Below, piece by piece: positions 30,922 to 38,512 of a stretch of 64,000 nt of DNA (position 1 is the stretch's first letter; every line of letters begins with the position of its first letter). The stretch spans positions 62,001-126,000 of the forward strand of contig CAUJHH010000024.1 of assembly GCA_963204725.1 (NCBI GenBank). The letters run 5' to 3'. Position numbers and translations under genes: made by a program. A model generated the notes under the pieces. That model saw only the letters and a program-made list of their open reading frames with translations, made no database searches and was not told where the DNA came from. The DNA comes from Planctomycetota bacterium (GTDB taxonomy: Bacteria; Planctomycetota; Phycisphaerae; Phycisphaerales; UBA1924).

Positions 30922-31783
30922 ACAATACAAGCGAGAGGATGAGGAAAAGGTAGAGTTGCTTAGCGGGCTCGAAGCCAGTCGAGTCGCCAGAGCAGCGAAT
31001 CGCTTGTTCTTCGCAGCATATCGAGCAGATCCGCTCTCGTTCACACTTCTCATCAATCGCACTGGAGTGCATGCGAGGATCATGGAGTTCAATGCTGCGA
31101 CGAATCGCGTCGTTAACGAACTTGTGGTTGCGAAATCGAGAGCACGCGAGAGTATCCCTCCGCAGGACGCACTTCTCTGCGTACTCATGTCATTAGAGGC
31201 CATCGCGCCTTACGCCCTTCTCCGGCAGCTGATTGATGTCGCACTGAGACAGGGATATCGCGCTCACCCTTGGCGCCTCGATCGCAACGAATTCAGAAAG
31301 CCAATCAAAGACGCTTCGGTGGTACTGCTCAAGCAAGCAATTGTGCGCAGTATCGCGAGCGACCTTGAGAAGATTTCTTGTCCAGATCTGGCTGGTGTGT
31401 TTGGCATCGTACACTCTCGTTGGACGAGTCATATCCGCAATGCGATTGCACATTCGACTTACATTCCGCCCAAGGACTGGGCGAAGGATCCCTGGATATT
31501 CTCCTCCCTTGCTGTTGATAAAGCCGGTCGCCTCATGACGTCCGATCTTGAAGTGTCCAGTGCCGAGTTCTCTGAATGGTGCCGCTCAGTTCTGGGGTTC
31601 CGCGTTGGGCTATTCGCGGCGTGCAACCGGGCGCTTCGTAGGTTTGAGGGAGAACCATTCGAATTTGTGTCGCCGTATCCTGACGACACGGGCTACTACA
31701 AGTGTCGATACGATCGAGGACAAATCAAGTTCATTCAGGGCGGGCCGCCGTTTGTGCGGGGAGATGCGGCGACGCTGCTTTGA
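30914..31783 (+). CDS. Candidate HEPN-type RNase or HEPN-like protein
   Basis: A 289-residue helical protein. Around residues 168-183 it reads SRWTSHIRNAIAHSTYIPP, containing R175-N-x3-H180, the Rx4H motif with the usual Asn that marks the active site of HEPN ribonucleases. Upstream helices fit a HEPN bundle. The C-terminus (PYPDDTGYYKCRYDRGQIKF) is a separate small domain. It starts with GTG at 30914, 8 bp inside the end of the nuclease-like gene, with GAAGGA 7 nt upstream, so the two are probably translationally coupled. An in-frame GTG at 30890 lacks a ribosome site. Base composition is AT-richer, like its partner. The pair suggests a two-component toxin or phage-defence unit, which is inference. 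Confidence 0.6.
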   Translation: MTEQYKREDEEKVELLSGLEASRVARAANRLFFAAYRADPLSFTLLINRTGVHARIMEFNAATNRVVNELVVAKSRARESIPPQDALLCVLMSLEAIAPYALLRQLIDVALRQGYRAHPWRLDRNEFRKPIKDASVVLLKQAIVRSIASDLEKISCPDLAGVFGIVHSRWTSHIRNAIAHSTYIPPKDWAKDPWIFSSLAVDKAGRLMTSDLEVSSAEFSEWCRSVLGFRVGLFAACNRALRRFEGEPFEFVSPYPDDTGYYKCRYDRGQIKFIQGGPPFVRGDAATLL

Positions 31784-31929
31784 AGGTGACTGAGAGCGCC
31801 GACATGCCCTGGCGCCGTGCCACCGAACCTCCGCCACTCCGGACGAAGATCGGTGCCGGAACAACAGACTCCGTCGCCGCCCGCCCAACCACGGCGTGAT
31901 CGTGGCTCGCTCCTCCCTCCCTCGCCTGA

Positions 31930-32054
31930 GGCCCAACGGGCCGTAAGAGCCGGAGCCCGGGGCAAGCGCCGCGGCGAAGCCCCAAGCGTCGCCCCGGGTA
32001 CACGTGGCCGCGCAGCGGCCTCCTTTGAACGCCTTGGAGTCGCCGAAGGCGACT
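31930..32054. repeat. Hairpin array, copy 1
   Basis: Four consecutive stem-loops: A, GGCCC-AAC-GGGCC at 31930-31942; B, CCCGGGGC and GCCCCGGG at 31956-31963 and 31991-31998, with GCGAAGC in the loop; C, GGCCGC-GCA-GCGGCC at 32006-32020, then CTCCT; D, AGTCGCC-GAA-GGCGACT at 32038-32054. The order and loop sequences recur in copy 2 while the stem sequences of A, B and D differ. Confidence 0.75.
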
Positions 32055-32185
32055 GAAACTCCGTCATGCCTTCGCACTCATCGCGGCACGTCGCCCGGCA
32101 CGTCCTTGCGCAGTGCCCGAACCTCAGACCCCGCCGCCGTACTGAGTTGAGGTCCGTATGCCTTCGCCCCGTGACTCATATCCGA

Positions 32186-32296
32186 GCAGCCCAACGGGCT
32201 GCACGAACATAGCCGGGGGTCAAGGGAGCGAAGCGACCGCGACCCCCGGTAGACCCGCCGCGCAGCGGCCTCCTCAATGGAGCGGGCCGAAGGCCC
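32186..32296. repeat. Hairpin array, copy 2
   Basis: The same four stem-loops as copy 1: A, GCAGCCC-AAC-GGGCTGC at 32186-32202; B, CCGGGGGTC and GACCCCCGG at 32213-32221 and 32241-32249, with GCGAAGC in the loop; C, GCCGC-GCA-GCGGC at 32257-32269, then CTCCT; D, GGGCC-GAA-GGCCC at 32284-32296. A 17-bp block (32258-32274) is identical to copy 1 (32008-32024). Compensated stem changes indicate that structure is conserved. The 31784-32434 stretch holds no gene. Confidence 0.75.
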
Positions 32297-32434
32297 CGAC
32301 TCGCTTCCGCTCTCCGCTCCTGCGACACCAGAACTTACTCGCTCCCTTTCCACGACTCATGTATTCTCTTCTCGGATCCCGTTGCCTCCTCTGCGCGCAA
32401 CACCGACGCATCATCGTCCAGAGAGCGAACGACC

Positions 32435-32713
32435 ATGCCGCGTGAACGCACCTCTCACGAACTCTCCGGAATCCACAGGCTGTGCACCGGGCACCGAGAC
32501 GCAATCGAACGCAGCAACTCGTGCGGCTGCTTTTACTGCGTCCGCATCTTCCCCGCTAATCAAATCAACGAGTGGATCGACGGCATCGACCTCCCGCGCC
32601 CCGTCACCGCACTCTGCCCGCACTGCGGCATAGATGCGATCCTTCCGGATGCCTCAATCGACATCACGGCCGAACTCCTCGCCGAGATGCGACGTGTCTG
32701 GTTCGGCAAATGA
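32435..32713 (+). CDS. Small conserved cysteine-rich cytoplasmic protein
   Basis: A 92-residue protein with two Cys pairs: SNSCGCFYCVRIFPANQINEW and TALCPHCGIDAILPD. The layout suggests a zinc-bound ribbon. Proteins with this pattern (HRxxIxxSxxCGCFYC ... TALCPxCGIDxxI) are widespread in bacteria as uncharacterised cytoplasmic proteins. No role is known to me. It lies on the plus strand after the hairpin arrays and 161 bp before the GlcG-like gene. Confidence 0.8.
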   Translation: MPRERTSHELSGIHRLCTGHRDAIERSNSCGCFYCVRIFPANQINEWIDGIDLPRPVTALCPHCGIDAILPDASIDITAELLAEMRRVWFGK

Positions 32714-32874
32714 AGCATCTCGCATACGGCCTCGCTCTTCTCCGCGATCTCTCCGCTCGATACGCCGCACCAACTTCCCCGTCGCGCCATCGCACCTGCA
32801 CCGAGGCACGCTCACGCGCCCGACTACACTGGCACATACCACCCAACCGAACGCCTCTGACCAAGGAACTCCCA

Positions 32875-33273
32875 ATGTCCCTCAATCTTGCCGACGCCCG
32901 CCGCATCATCGCCGCCGCAGAACGAAAGGCCGCTGAACTCAAGCAGCCCATGAACATCGCCGTTGCCGACGCCGGTGGGAACCTGATCGCGCACGTCCGC
33001 ATGGATGGCGCGTGGATCGGCTCAATCGACATCTCCATCAAGAAGGCCTGGACCTCCCGGGCATTCGACATCGCCACCAAGGACCTGGCATCGCACGCCC
33101 AATCCGGCAGCCAGTTCTTCGGTATCCATGCGTCAAACGATGGCCGCGTCATGATCTTTGCCGGCGGCATTCCGCTGAAAAAGAACGGCCAGGTCGTCGG
33201 CGCTATCGGTGTCAGCGGCGGCTCGGGCGAGCAGGACCATGCTGTCGCCGAAGCCGGCGCGGCCGCTCTTTGA
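32875..33273 (+). CDS. GlcG/HbpS-family protein (DUF336)
   Basis: A 132-residue single-domain protein. It shows the family pattern NIAVADAGGNLIAHVRMDGA near residue 27, SIKKAWTSRAFDIATKDLA, and the Gly-rich ending IGVSGGSGEQDHAVAEAG. Members include HbpS, a haem-degrading sensor partner, and GlcG of glycolate loci. Here no glycolate or two-component gene is adjacent. The ATG at 32875 has AAGGA 7 nt upstream; earlier in-frame codons look non-coding. A perfect 30-bp palindrome begins 57 bp after its stop. Confidence 0.9.
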   Translation: MSLNLADARRIIAAAERKAAELKQPMNIAVADAGGNLIAHVRMDGAWIGSIDISIKKAWTSRAFDIATKDLASHAQSGSQFFGIHASNDGRVMIFAGGIPLKKNGQVVGAIGVSGGSGEQDHAVAEAGAAAL

Positions 33274-33329
33274 CGTGCCTCTGCGCCGCACCCCCGGCCT
33301 TGCACCCAGACATTCCCACAATTCTGCCC

Positions 33330-33359
33330 CTCTCACTGACAGACGTCTGTCAGTGAGAG
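33330..33359. repeat. Perfect 30-bp palindrome
   Basis: CTCTCACTGACAGAC is followed with no spacer by its exact complement GTCTGTCAGTGAGAG. It lies between the GlcG-like gene and the gene at 33417. There is no loop and no T run, so it is not a typical terminator. It could be a dimer binding site or cruciform. Confidence 0.8.
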
Positions 33360-33416
33360 CCCCTTTCTCGCCCACAACCCACTTGCATAGCGCCAGACGC
33401 CGCGTATCTTCGAGGC

Positions 33417-34277
33417 ATGGTCGCCCACACCGCGACATCTCCTGACCGCGGCACACCAAGCGGTGATACCACCCTCCCCCGCCCGACGGTTCACGCGGCG
33501 GGCGATCTCTTCCCCCTCCATCCGACTGCGTCACTCGGTCACTCCGTCACTCAGTCACTGCTCGACGACCTCACCTCCCCCCACCACTCCCTCGCCTCTG
33601 TCGCGGAGAAGCACAACCTCACCCTCTCCGCCCTTCTCACCTGGCTCGACCTCCCCTCAACCCAGGAGCAGATGGCCCAGCGCGAAACCGTCGCTTATCG
33701 GCACGTCCGATTCGTCGCCGCCGTCAACCTCTCCACAGCCGTGCACACGACCGTCAAGCTGCTCGACACGTACAACAAGTCAGCACCTGCCGCCGATCCC
33801 TTCGAGCCCGCCACCCTTCGCGCCGCGATCCACGCCCGCAAAGCCGCATGGCAGCTCTACCGCTTCTCCCGCGCCGTGCCAATCAACGAAGCCGACCTCA
33901 CACGCGCCCGGACCGTGCTTCGCGCCACTGTCTCCCGCGCCGCTGTCTCCCGCGCCTCCGATTGCGATGTGAGAGAGCCAACCACAGCAAGCACCCACGC
34001 GACCCCGAGCACGACGCGCCGAGCGGTTCCCGATTCCGAAACACCGCGTCAGCAATCCGAACCAGTCGCAAACTCCGCTCGCACTCCTCCCTCTGCCCCG
34101 TCCCCACTGCCCCTCGACCAACTCGTTGCTCACCTGTCTTCCATCGCCACATCTCTTGGCATCGACATCTCAGACCTCGACCACATGGATGATCCCGCGT
34201 TCGCCGACCCGCCCGAGGGCGGATCAACTCACGCGGCAGCCGCTCTCGCGGCGACCGGACCGCCACATCCCGGCTAG
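33417..34277 (+). CDS. Hypothetical protein with disordered tail
   Basis: A 286-residue protein. Residues about 45-165 are helical and look folded (SLLDDLTSPHHSLASVAEKH, LTLSALLTWLDLPSTQEQMA). The second stretch has the spacing of a helix-turn-helix, so DNA binding is possible. Residues about 165-240 are Thr/Ser/Ala/Pro-rich and probably disordered. A short helical block (LPLDQLVAHLSSIATSLGID) ends the protein. The ATG at 33417 lies 57 bp after the perfect palindrome, which would suit self-regulation. The family is not recognised. Confidence 0.6.
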   Translation: MVAHTATSPDRGTPSGDTTLPRPTVHAAGDLFPLHPTASLGHSVTQSLLDDLTSPHHSLASVAEKHNLTLSALLTWLDLPSTQEQMAQRETVAYRHVRFVAAVNLSTAVHTTVKLLDTYNKSAPAADPFEPATLRAAIHARKAAWQLYRFSRAVPINEADLTRARTVLRATVSRAAVSRASDCDVREPTTASTHATPSTTRRAVPDSETPRQQSEPVANSARTPPSAPSPLPLDQLVAHLSSIATSLGIDISDLDHMDDPAFADPPEGGSTHAAAALAATGPPHPG

Positions 34278-35089
34278 CCCGAGCCACGTTCACACTCACC
34301 CTCATTCAAGAGCCCACCCCCCACCAACCCGCGCTCGCCGACCCGGCGAAGCGCCGGATCACCTCGCGCGGGTGCCGCTCCGCGGCACGCAACGTCGCTG
34401 CGCAACATCACGGGGCTTCTCATCCCCCCACGGGGCATGCATGAAGCAAATGGAATCAACGGAGAAGTCGGCAAGTGCTTTGGACCAGCCTGGCGTCAGC
34501 CGGTGCAGACTCGAGTCACAGATCATGTGCTACCCGGCGCTCAGACAGAGGAAACGCGGACCCCGGTTTGGCGATCCCAGAACGGCTCAGAACCTCGATA
34601 CCGGCTCACAAACGCAGAAATCTGGAGCCGGGGCGAGTCACAGAGGACAGTAGTCTCGGGCGACGGGGACCAAACCATGTCAGTTTTGTCACCTTCTGGC
34701 GCTTTCAATGAGCCGCATCTACAGTGTTCACAAGTGTTTACGCATTGCCTTGACGGAACGTGTGACACGGTCACCGCGTGTGGCCGGGGCGATCGCCAAG
34801 CCTGGGCACCGTCATCAACCCTGCCTCGCCGATGTGTTGTTCATCTAGGCCGACCGAATCTCGCCCGCGGAAGGCCGCAGGACCGGTCCCGAGCTATTCC
34901 CTTCGGTCGGGCCCAGAGGCTCCCGGGCTTAGGGCGGCCCTGCAGCGGAAGTAGCCATGCCGACTACGCTGGGTGTCGTTGGTACATACACCGGGGGGGG
35001 GCAGGTCAGCCCTTCAGGACGCTGTGATACGGACGGATGCCCGCGGTCGCTCGGCACGACCGCGGGCTGGTGCCGGATCCAATGAGTGG
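34278..35089. other. Gene-free region with hairpins and a G tract
   Basis: No frame here has convincing coding character. It holds two adjacent hairpins near 34343-34388, several smaller dyads to about 34440, and a run of nine G at 34993-35001. The rest shows nothing I can name. Confidence 0.5.
34343..34388. repeat. Pair of short hairpins related in style to the 32-kb arrays
   Basis: CCGGCG-AAG-CGCCGG at 34343-34357 and GTGCCGC-TCC-GCGGCAC at 34372-34388 are perfect 6- and 7-bp stems with 3-nt loops, 14 bp apart. The small triloops resemble those of the two arrays near 32 kb. Confidence 0.6.
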
Positions 35090-37690
35090 TCAGCGAGGTA
35101 TCGAATCATCCGTGTTAGAGTAATTGGAGTAGTAGCGATCTCCGCCACAATCCTTGTACGCGCGAGATCTGTAGTAATAGCGACGGCCCGAGACCAGGAC
35201 GGACGAGGCATCGCGGTAGCTCGATACGCCTGGCCCAACTGTGGCAATGTGATCCCAGTTCACATTGTCCGTGCTGCGGGCAATCCGGGTCCCGTCATTG
35301 GTGCCCGACGGATTGGTCCAGGTGATGACCACATCGAGCGCCGGTGTGTTATCGTCACGTGAAGCATCAAGATCGTATGGGGCGTTCAGCTTTACTGTTG
35401 TGAACGGCGCGGCGTTGGTGTACGCCGAGTAGCCCGCGGCATTCGCCGCCCGCACCTTGAGCCAATATGGGGTTTCAGGACACAGTCCATTGATTCGCTT
35501 GCTCGTGGTGTTGGCTTCAACGATCTCAGCAGCGTCCCAGTTGATCCCGTCACGACTAATCGCGATGCGGAACTCGGTTTCATTATTGGAGTTGTCGTCC
35601 CAACGCACGATCGCTGAGAGCGGATCGATCTCCGTGATGCGACAGTTCGAAGGAGCGTTGGGGATTGTCGGACCTTCGCTCGGTGTCGTGACCGACAGGA
35701 TCGGTGTGTATGCGGAGTAGCCCGCCAGATTTGCCGCTCGCATCCTGAACTTGTACGTCGTGTTGGGAAGCAGATTGGCGACGTGAAACGCTGTCCCGTT
35801 CGGGCCGGTGCCGCCGATGTAGTCGAAGTTCACGCCATCCACACCCTTCGCGACACGGAACTCCTGCTCGTTCCCAGAGTTGTCATTCCATCGCAGGTCG
35901 AGGGATCGGGACGCGAGATTCTCCACACGAAGTGCCGACGGAGCATTGGGCGGATTGCTGGGCACAACGACGCTCAGCGTGTTCGAGTATGGCGTGAATG
36001 ACGAATCGAGCACGCCACGTACTCTGAAGTGATACGTCAGGCCTGCCGTCATCCCGATGTACTTGTAGAAAGTGATGTCCGGATCGACCGTGGCGATTCG
36101 ATCGAAGTCAGGATCGGTCCCGATTGTGCGGGCGACGTTGTATCCCTCCTCCTGGTCGCAGGCATCGATCCAGCGCAGCATGACGGACCCGGGGCGAACG
36201 TACTCCCATGTGAGCGGAGATGGCGAGGTCGGACACGGATCCGGAACGGGAGCTTCACCATCGGCACACGCTTCGCCTCCTTCGTTGACTGCGCAAACAG
36301 CAGCAAAGAGGGTAGAGCCCGCGGCCAACTCTCCGCTCAGATCGAAAGAGACGGCGCTTGAGTTGGCGGGCATGGATGTGGAGAGTTCGATGTCGCCGAA
36401 GTCGTCGATCAAGGAGACCGTGAAGTACGACTCGTCGTTCGAGAGGTCGGTCCACCGCACGCGGACCATTCCATTGCCGGGAAAGTCCACAATCACGCTT
36501 CCGGGCGCGGCGGGCGGCGAGACGATCGGGCACCCCTCGCTGAAGTATTGAAGGAAGTCCAAGAAATCAAGGATGTCCACGAAGCCGTCTGAGACGACAT
36601 CGAGGTTTCCGAGCACGCCGCATGGCATCGGCTGGTTCATGCACATGCCTAGGTCCTCGAGGAAGTCGAGGAGGTCAAGGATGTCGCTTTGCGCGTCGCC
36701 GTTGTAATCAGCCACGCATTCAGCCGCGGGCACCTCGCGAGAGACTGCCAGAGTGTAAGTGCCGCTGAGTCCGTGCGGGCAGAGGGAGAAGTCATCGAGA
36801 CCGTCAAAGTCCTCGTCATACATCGAAGTGACGGCCACACGCAAGCGACCGAATGCATCGGCACTCAAGACGAGCATTGGCGGCTCGTCTTCACTCTCGA
36901 AGGTGCTGTCAACCACGGCCCACGAACTGGTGAAGGCAGCAAAGCCCGACTCTGGCAGGCCGAAGAGCCGAACCGTGTACTGGGCACTTGGCTCTAGTCC
37001 TTCAATGACGATGTAGTCCCAGTCGCTGCCCGAGCACCCCGGATCGCCGCCATCGCCAAGCGGGGGATCGGCGTAGATGTCGGCGGTGACCGCACCCGCA
37101 GGTGCTGCGAAAGGGATTGTGAAGACTTCGAGTCCTGTCGAGAAAGTACGGGTTGTGTTGAACTCGCCAAGCAAGTCGTAGTCATCGTTGTAATACTCGA
37201 CGTACACGTCGACATCGCCCAGCAGTCCGTGCCCGCGCGAAGGGTCTGAATCGAGCTTGCCGTCGAAGTTGAGATCGGTCGAGCCCGTGATACGGAATTG
37301 AGTCACAGAGCTGAGGACCGCGTCGAACAGCAGCTCTTCATCCGACTCTCTCAGGACGCCACTTGCGGAAAACGTACCGATGAGCGTCGTCAAGACGTCC
37401 GCATCGCCATCATCCGAGCATGCGGAACAGATGGGACGGGCTTCGAGCGTGGATACAAAGTTCACGCCGCTTGCCGACGCCGTCACGATCTCAGCGCCAG
37501 ACGGCGAATCGTTGGCAGGCTCCGAGGCAGCCGCCGTTCCTGAGACAAAAGCGAGTCCGCACAGCGCGATGAGTCGAGCGTGAAGCAATGGCCTTCTGCG
37601 CGGAAGCGGCTGGGGCGTGCATCGATGTGGATCTGTTGTGCGCCGATCGGCGTCGGAGCATGTAGCCTGAGGCGCCCAAGTATGTACCAC
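35090..37690 (-). CDS. Large secreted protein with fibronectin-III repeats and dockerin-like segment
   Basis: An 866-residue exported protein. After a long basic leader comes a signal segment ARLIALCGLAFVSGTAAAS. The first 340 residues are beta-rich. Residues about 340-405 carry dockerin-like calcium-binding repeats (DYNGDAQSDILDLLDFLEDL and VVSDGFVDILDFLDFLQYF). Five fibronectin type III domains follow to the C-terminus, with units such as PNAPSALRVENLASRSLDLRW and NTTYKFRMRAANLAGYSAYT. The last two middle repeats are very alike, suggesting recent duplication. The dockerin-like part is internal, not terminal. A GTG at 37690 has AAGGAG 6 nt upstream and is preferred over the codon at 37726. 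It probably acts in surface binding. Confidence 0.85.
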   Translation of the reverse strand: MVHTWAPQATCSDADRRTTDPHRCTPQPLPRRRPLLHARLIALCGLAFVSGTAAASEPANDSPSGAEIVTASASGVNFVSTLEARPICSACSDDGDADVLTTLIGTFSASGVLRESDEELLFDAVLSSVTQFRITGSTDLNFDGKLDSDPSRGHGLLGDVDVYVEYYNDDYDLLGEFNTTRTFSTGLEVFTIPFAAPAGAVTADIYADPPLGDGGDPGCSGSDWDYIVIEGLEPSAQYTVRLFGLPESGFAAFTSSWAVVDSTFESEDEPPMLVLSADAFGRLRVAVTSMYDEDFDGLDDFSLCPHGLSGTYTLAVSREVPAAECVADYNGDAQSDILDLLDFLEDLGMCMNQPMPCGVLGNLDVVSDGFVDILDFLDFLQYFSEGCPIVSPPAAPGSVIVDFPGNGMVRVRWTDLSNDESYFTVSLIDDFGDIELSTSMPANSSAVSFDLSGELAAGSTLFAAVCAVNEGGEACADGEAPVPDPCPTSPSPLTWEYVRPGSVMLRWIDACDQEEGYNVARTIGTDPDFDRIATVDPDITFYKYIGMTAGLTYHFRVRGVLDSSFTPYSNTLSVVVPSNPPNAPSALRVENLASRSLDLRWNDNSGNEQEFRVAKGVDGVNFDYIGGTGPNGTAFHVANLLPNTTYKFRMRAANLAGYSAYTPILSVTTPSEGPTIPNAPSNCRITEIDPLSAIVRWDDNSNNETEFRIAISRDGINWDAAEIVEANTTSKRINGLCPETPYWLKVRAANAAGYSAYTNAAPFTTVKLNAPYDLDASRDDNTPALDVVITWTNPSGTNDGTRIARSTDNVNWDHIATVGPGVSSYRDASSVLVSGRRYYYRSRAYKDCGGDRYYSNYSNTDDSIPR

Positions 37691-37887
37691 GGAGATCTCC
37701 TTCTTGAGCAAGGCAGGCGAGCTCACACTCGGAACATCCGTCGCCCTGCACTTCTAGATGGCGTAATCGCCGGGGTGGACTGCGGTTTGCAGCGCAGATT
37801 TCAGATGGGCAACGGACGGGTTCTGATCATCCAAAGCTCACCCGCAGGGAAATGGGCCTTGATCCGAAAGGCATCGGTTCCAATGAC

Positions 37888-38451
37888 TTACGTCCCATGA
37901 GATTCGCTGAGCGACTTCCTCAGCCATGCCCTCGCAAACTCCCAATCTTTTGCGATGGTGCGCTCGGACACGCCAAGCGTCTCAGCGATTTGAATCACGG
38001 TCAGACCGGCCAAGTATTTCATCGTAACCACTTGGTGCTGCCGCGGATACAGATCGGAGAGTGTGCTGAGTGCTCGATCGAGCCTCTCTACATCGACATC
38101 GGTATCAGGCACCGCACCTTCGCAATCTGTCAGCGCGACACGCGCCTTGCCGCCAAATCGCTTCTCTGCATCTCGAGCCCGCGCGTGGTCGATCAGAACT
38201 CGCTGCATCGCGACAGCCGCCGCAGCAAGAACGGTGGTCCGGCTTGCCGAGTCCAGATTGTGGCTCGACGCCAATCGCATCCAGCCTTCATTCGCAAGCG
38301 CGGTTGGTTGGAGCGTGTGGTCAATTCTCTCGTTCTGGAGAAGTGAGCCAGCCATTCTGCGGAACTGCTGGTACAGCTCTTCGGCGAGCTCGGCACGCGC
38401 GAAGCCACTCCCGGTTCTCGCGCGTTCGATGAGTGTGGCTACGCTGCTCAA
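37888..38451 (-). CDS. ECF-type RNA polymerase sigma factor
   Basis: A 187-residue sigma factor of the planctomycete-rich ECF group. The region 2 part includes ELYQQFRRMAGSLLQNERID and HTLQPTALANEGWMRLA. Region 4 has LSDLYPRQHQVVTMKYLAGL and VIQIAETLGVSERTIAKDWE, the helix-turn-helix that reads the -35 box. The start is a TTG at 38451 with GGAG 6 nt upstream; a stop lies in frame just before, so no earlier start exists. It is 61 bp downstream of a TPR kinase gene; in this lineage such pairs are common and the kinase may control the sigma factor. No anti-sigma gene is seen. Confidence 0.92.
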   Translation of the reverse strand: MSSVATLIERARTGSGFARAELAEELYQQFRRMAGSLLQNERIDHTLQPTALANEGWMRLASSHNLDSASRTTVLAAAAVAMQRVLIDHARARDAEKRFGGKARVALTDCEGAVPDTDVDVERLDRALSTLSDLYPRQHQVVTMKYLAGLTVIQIAETLGVSERTIAKDWEFARAWLRKSLSESHGT

Positions 38452-38512
38452 GGTCTGCTCCCGCTCTCATCCTTGCCAGGAACGAGCGACATGGTCATTT
38501 ATCGGTTGGCCG

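Noticed and set aside
34437..35027. 196-codon plus-strand frame in the 34-35 kb spacer
   Set aside because: No ribosome site, no recognisable sequence, and it runs through the G tract.
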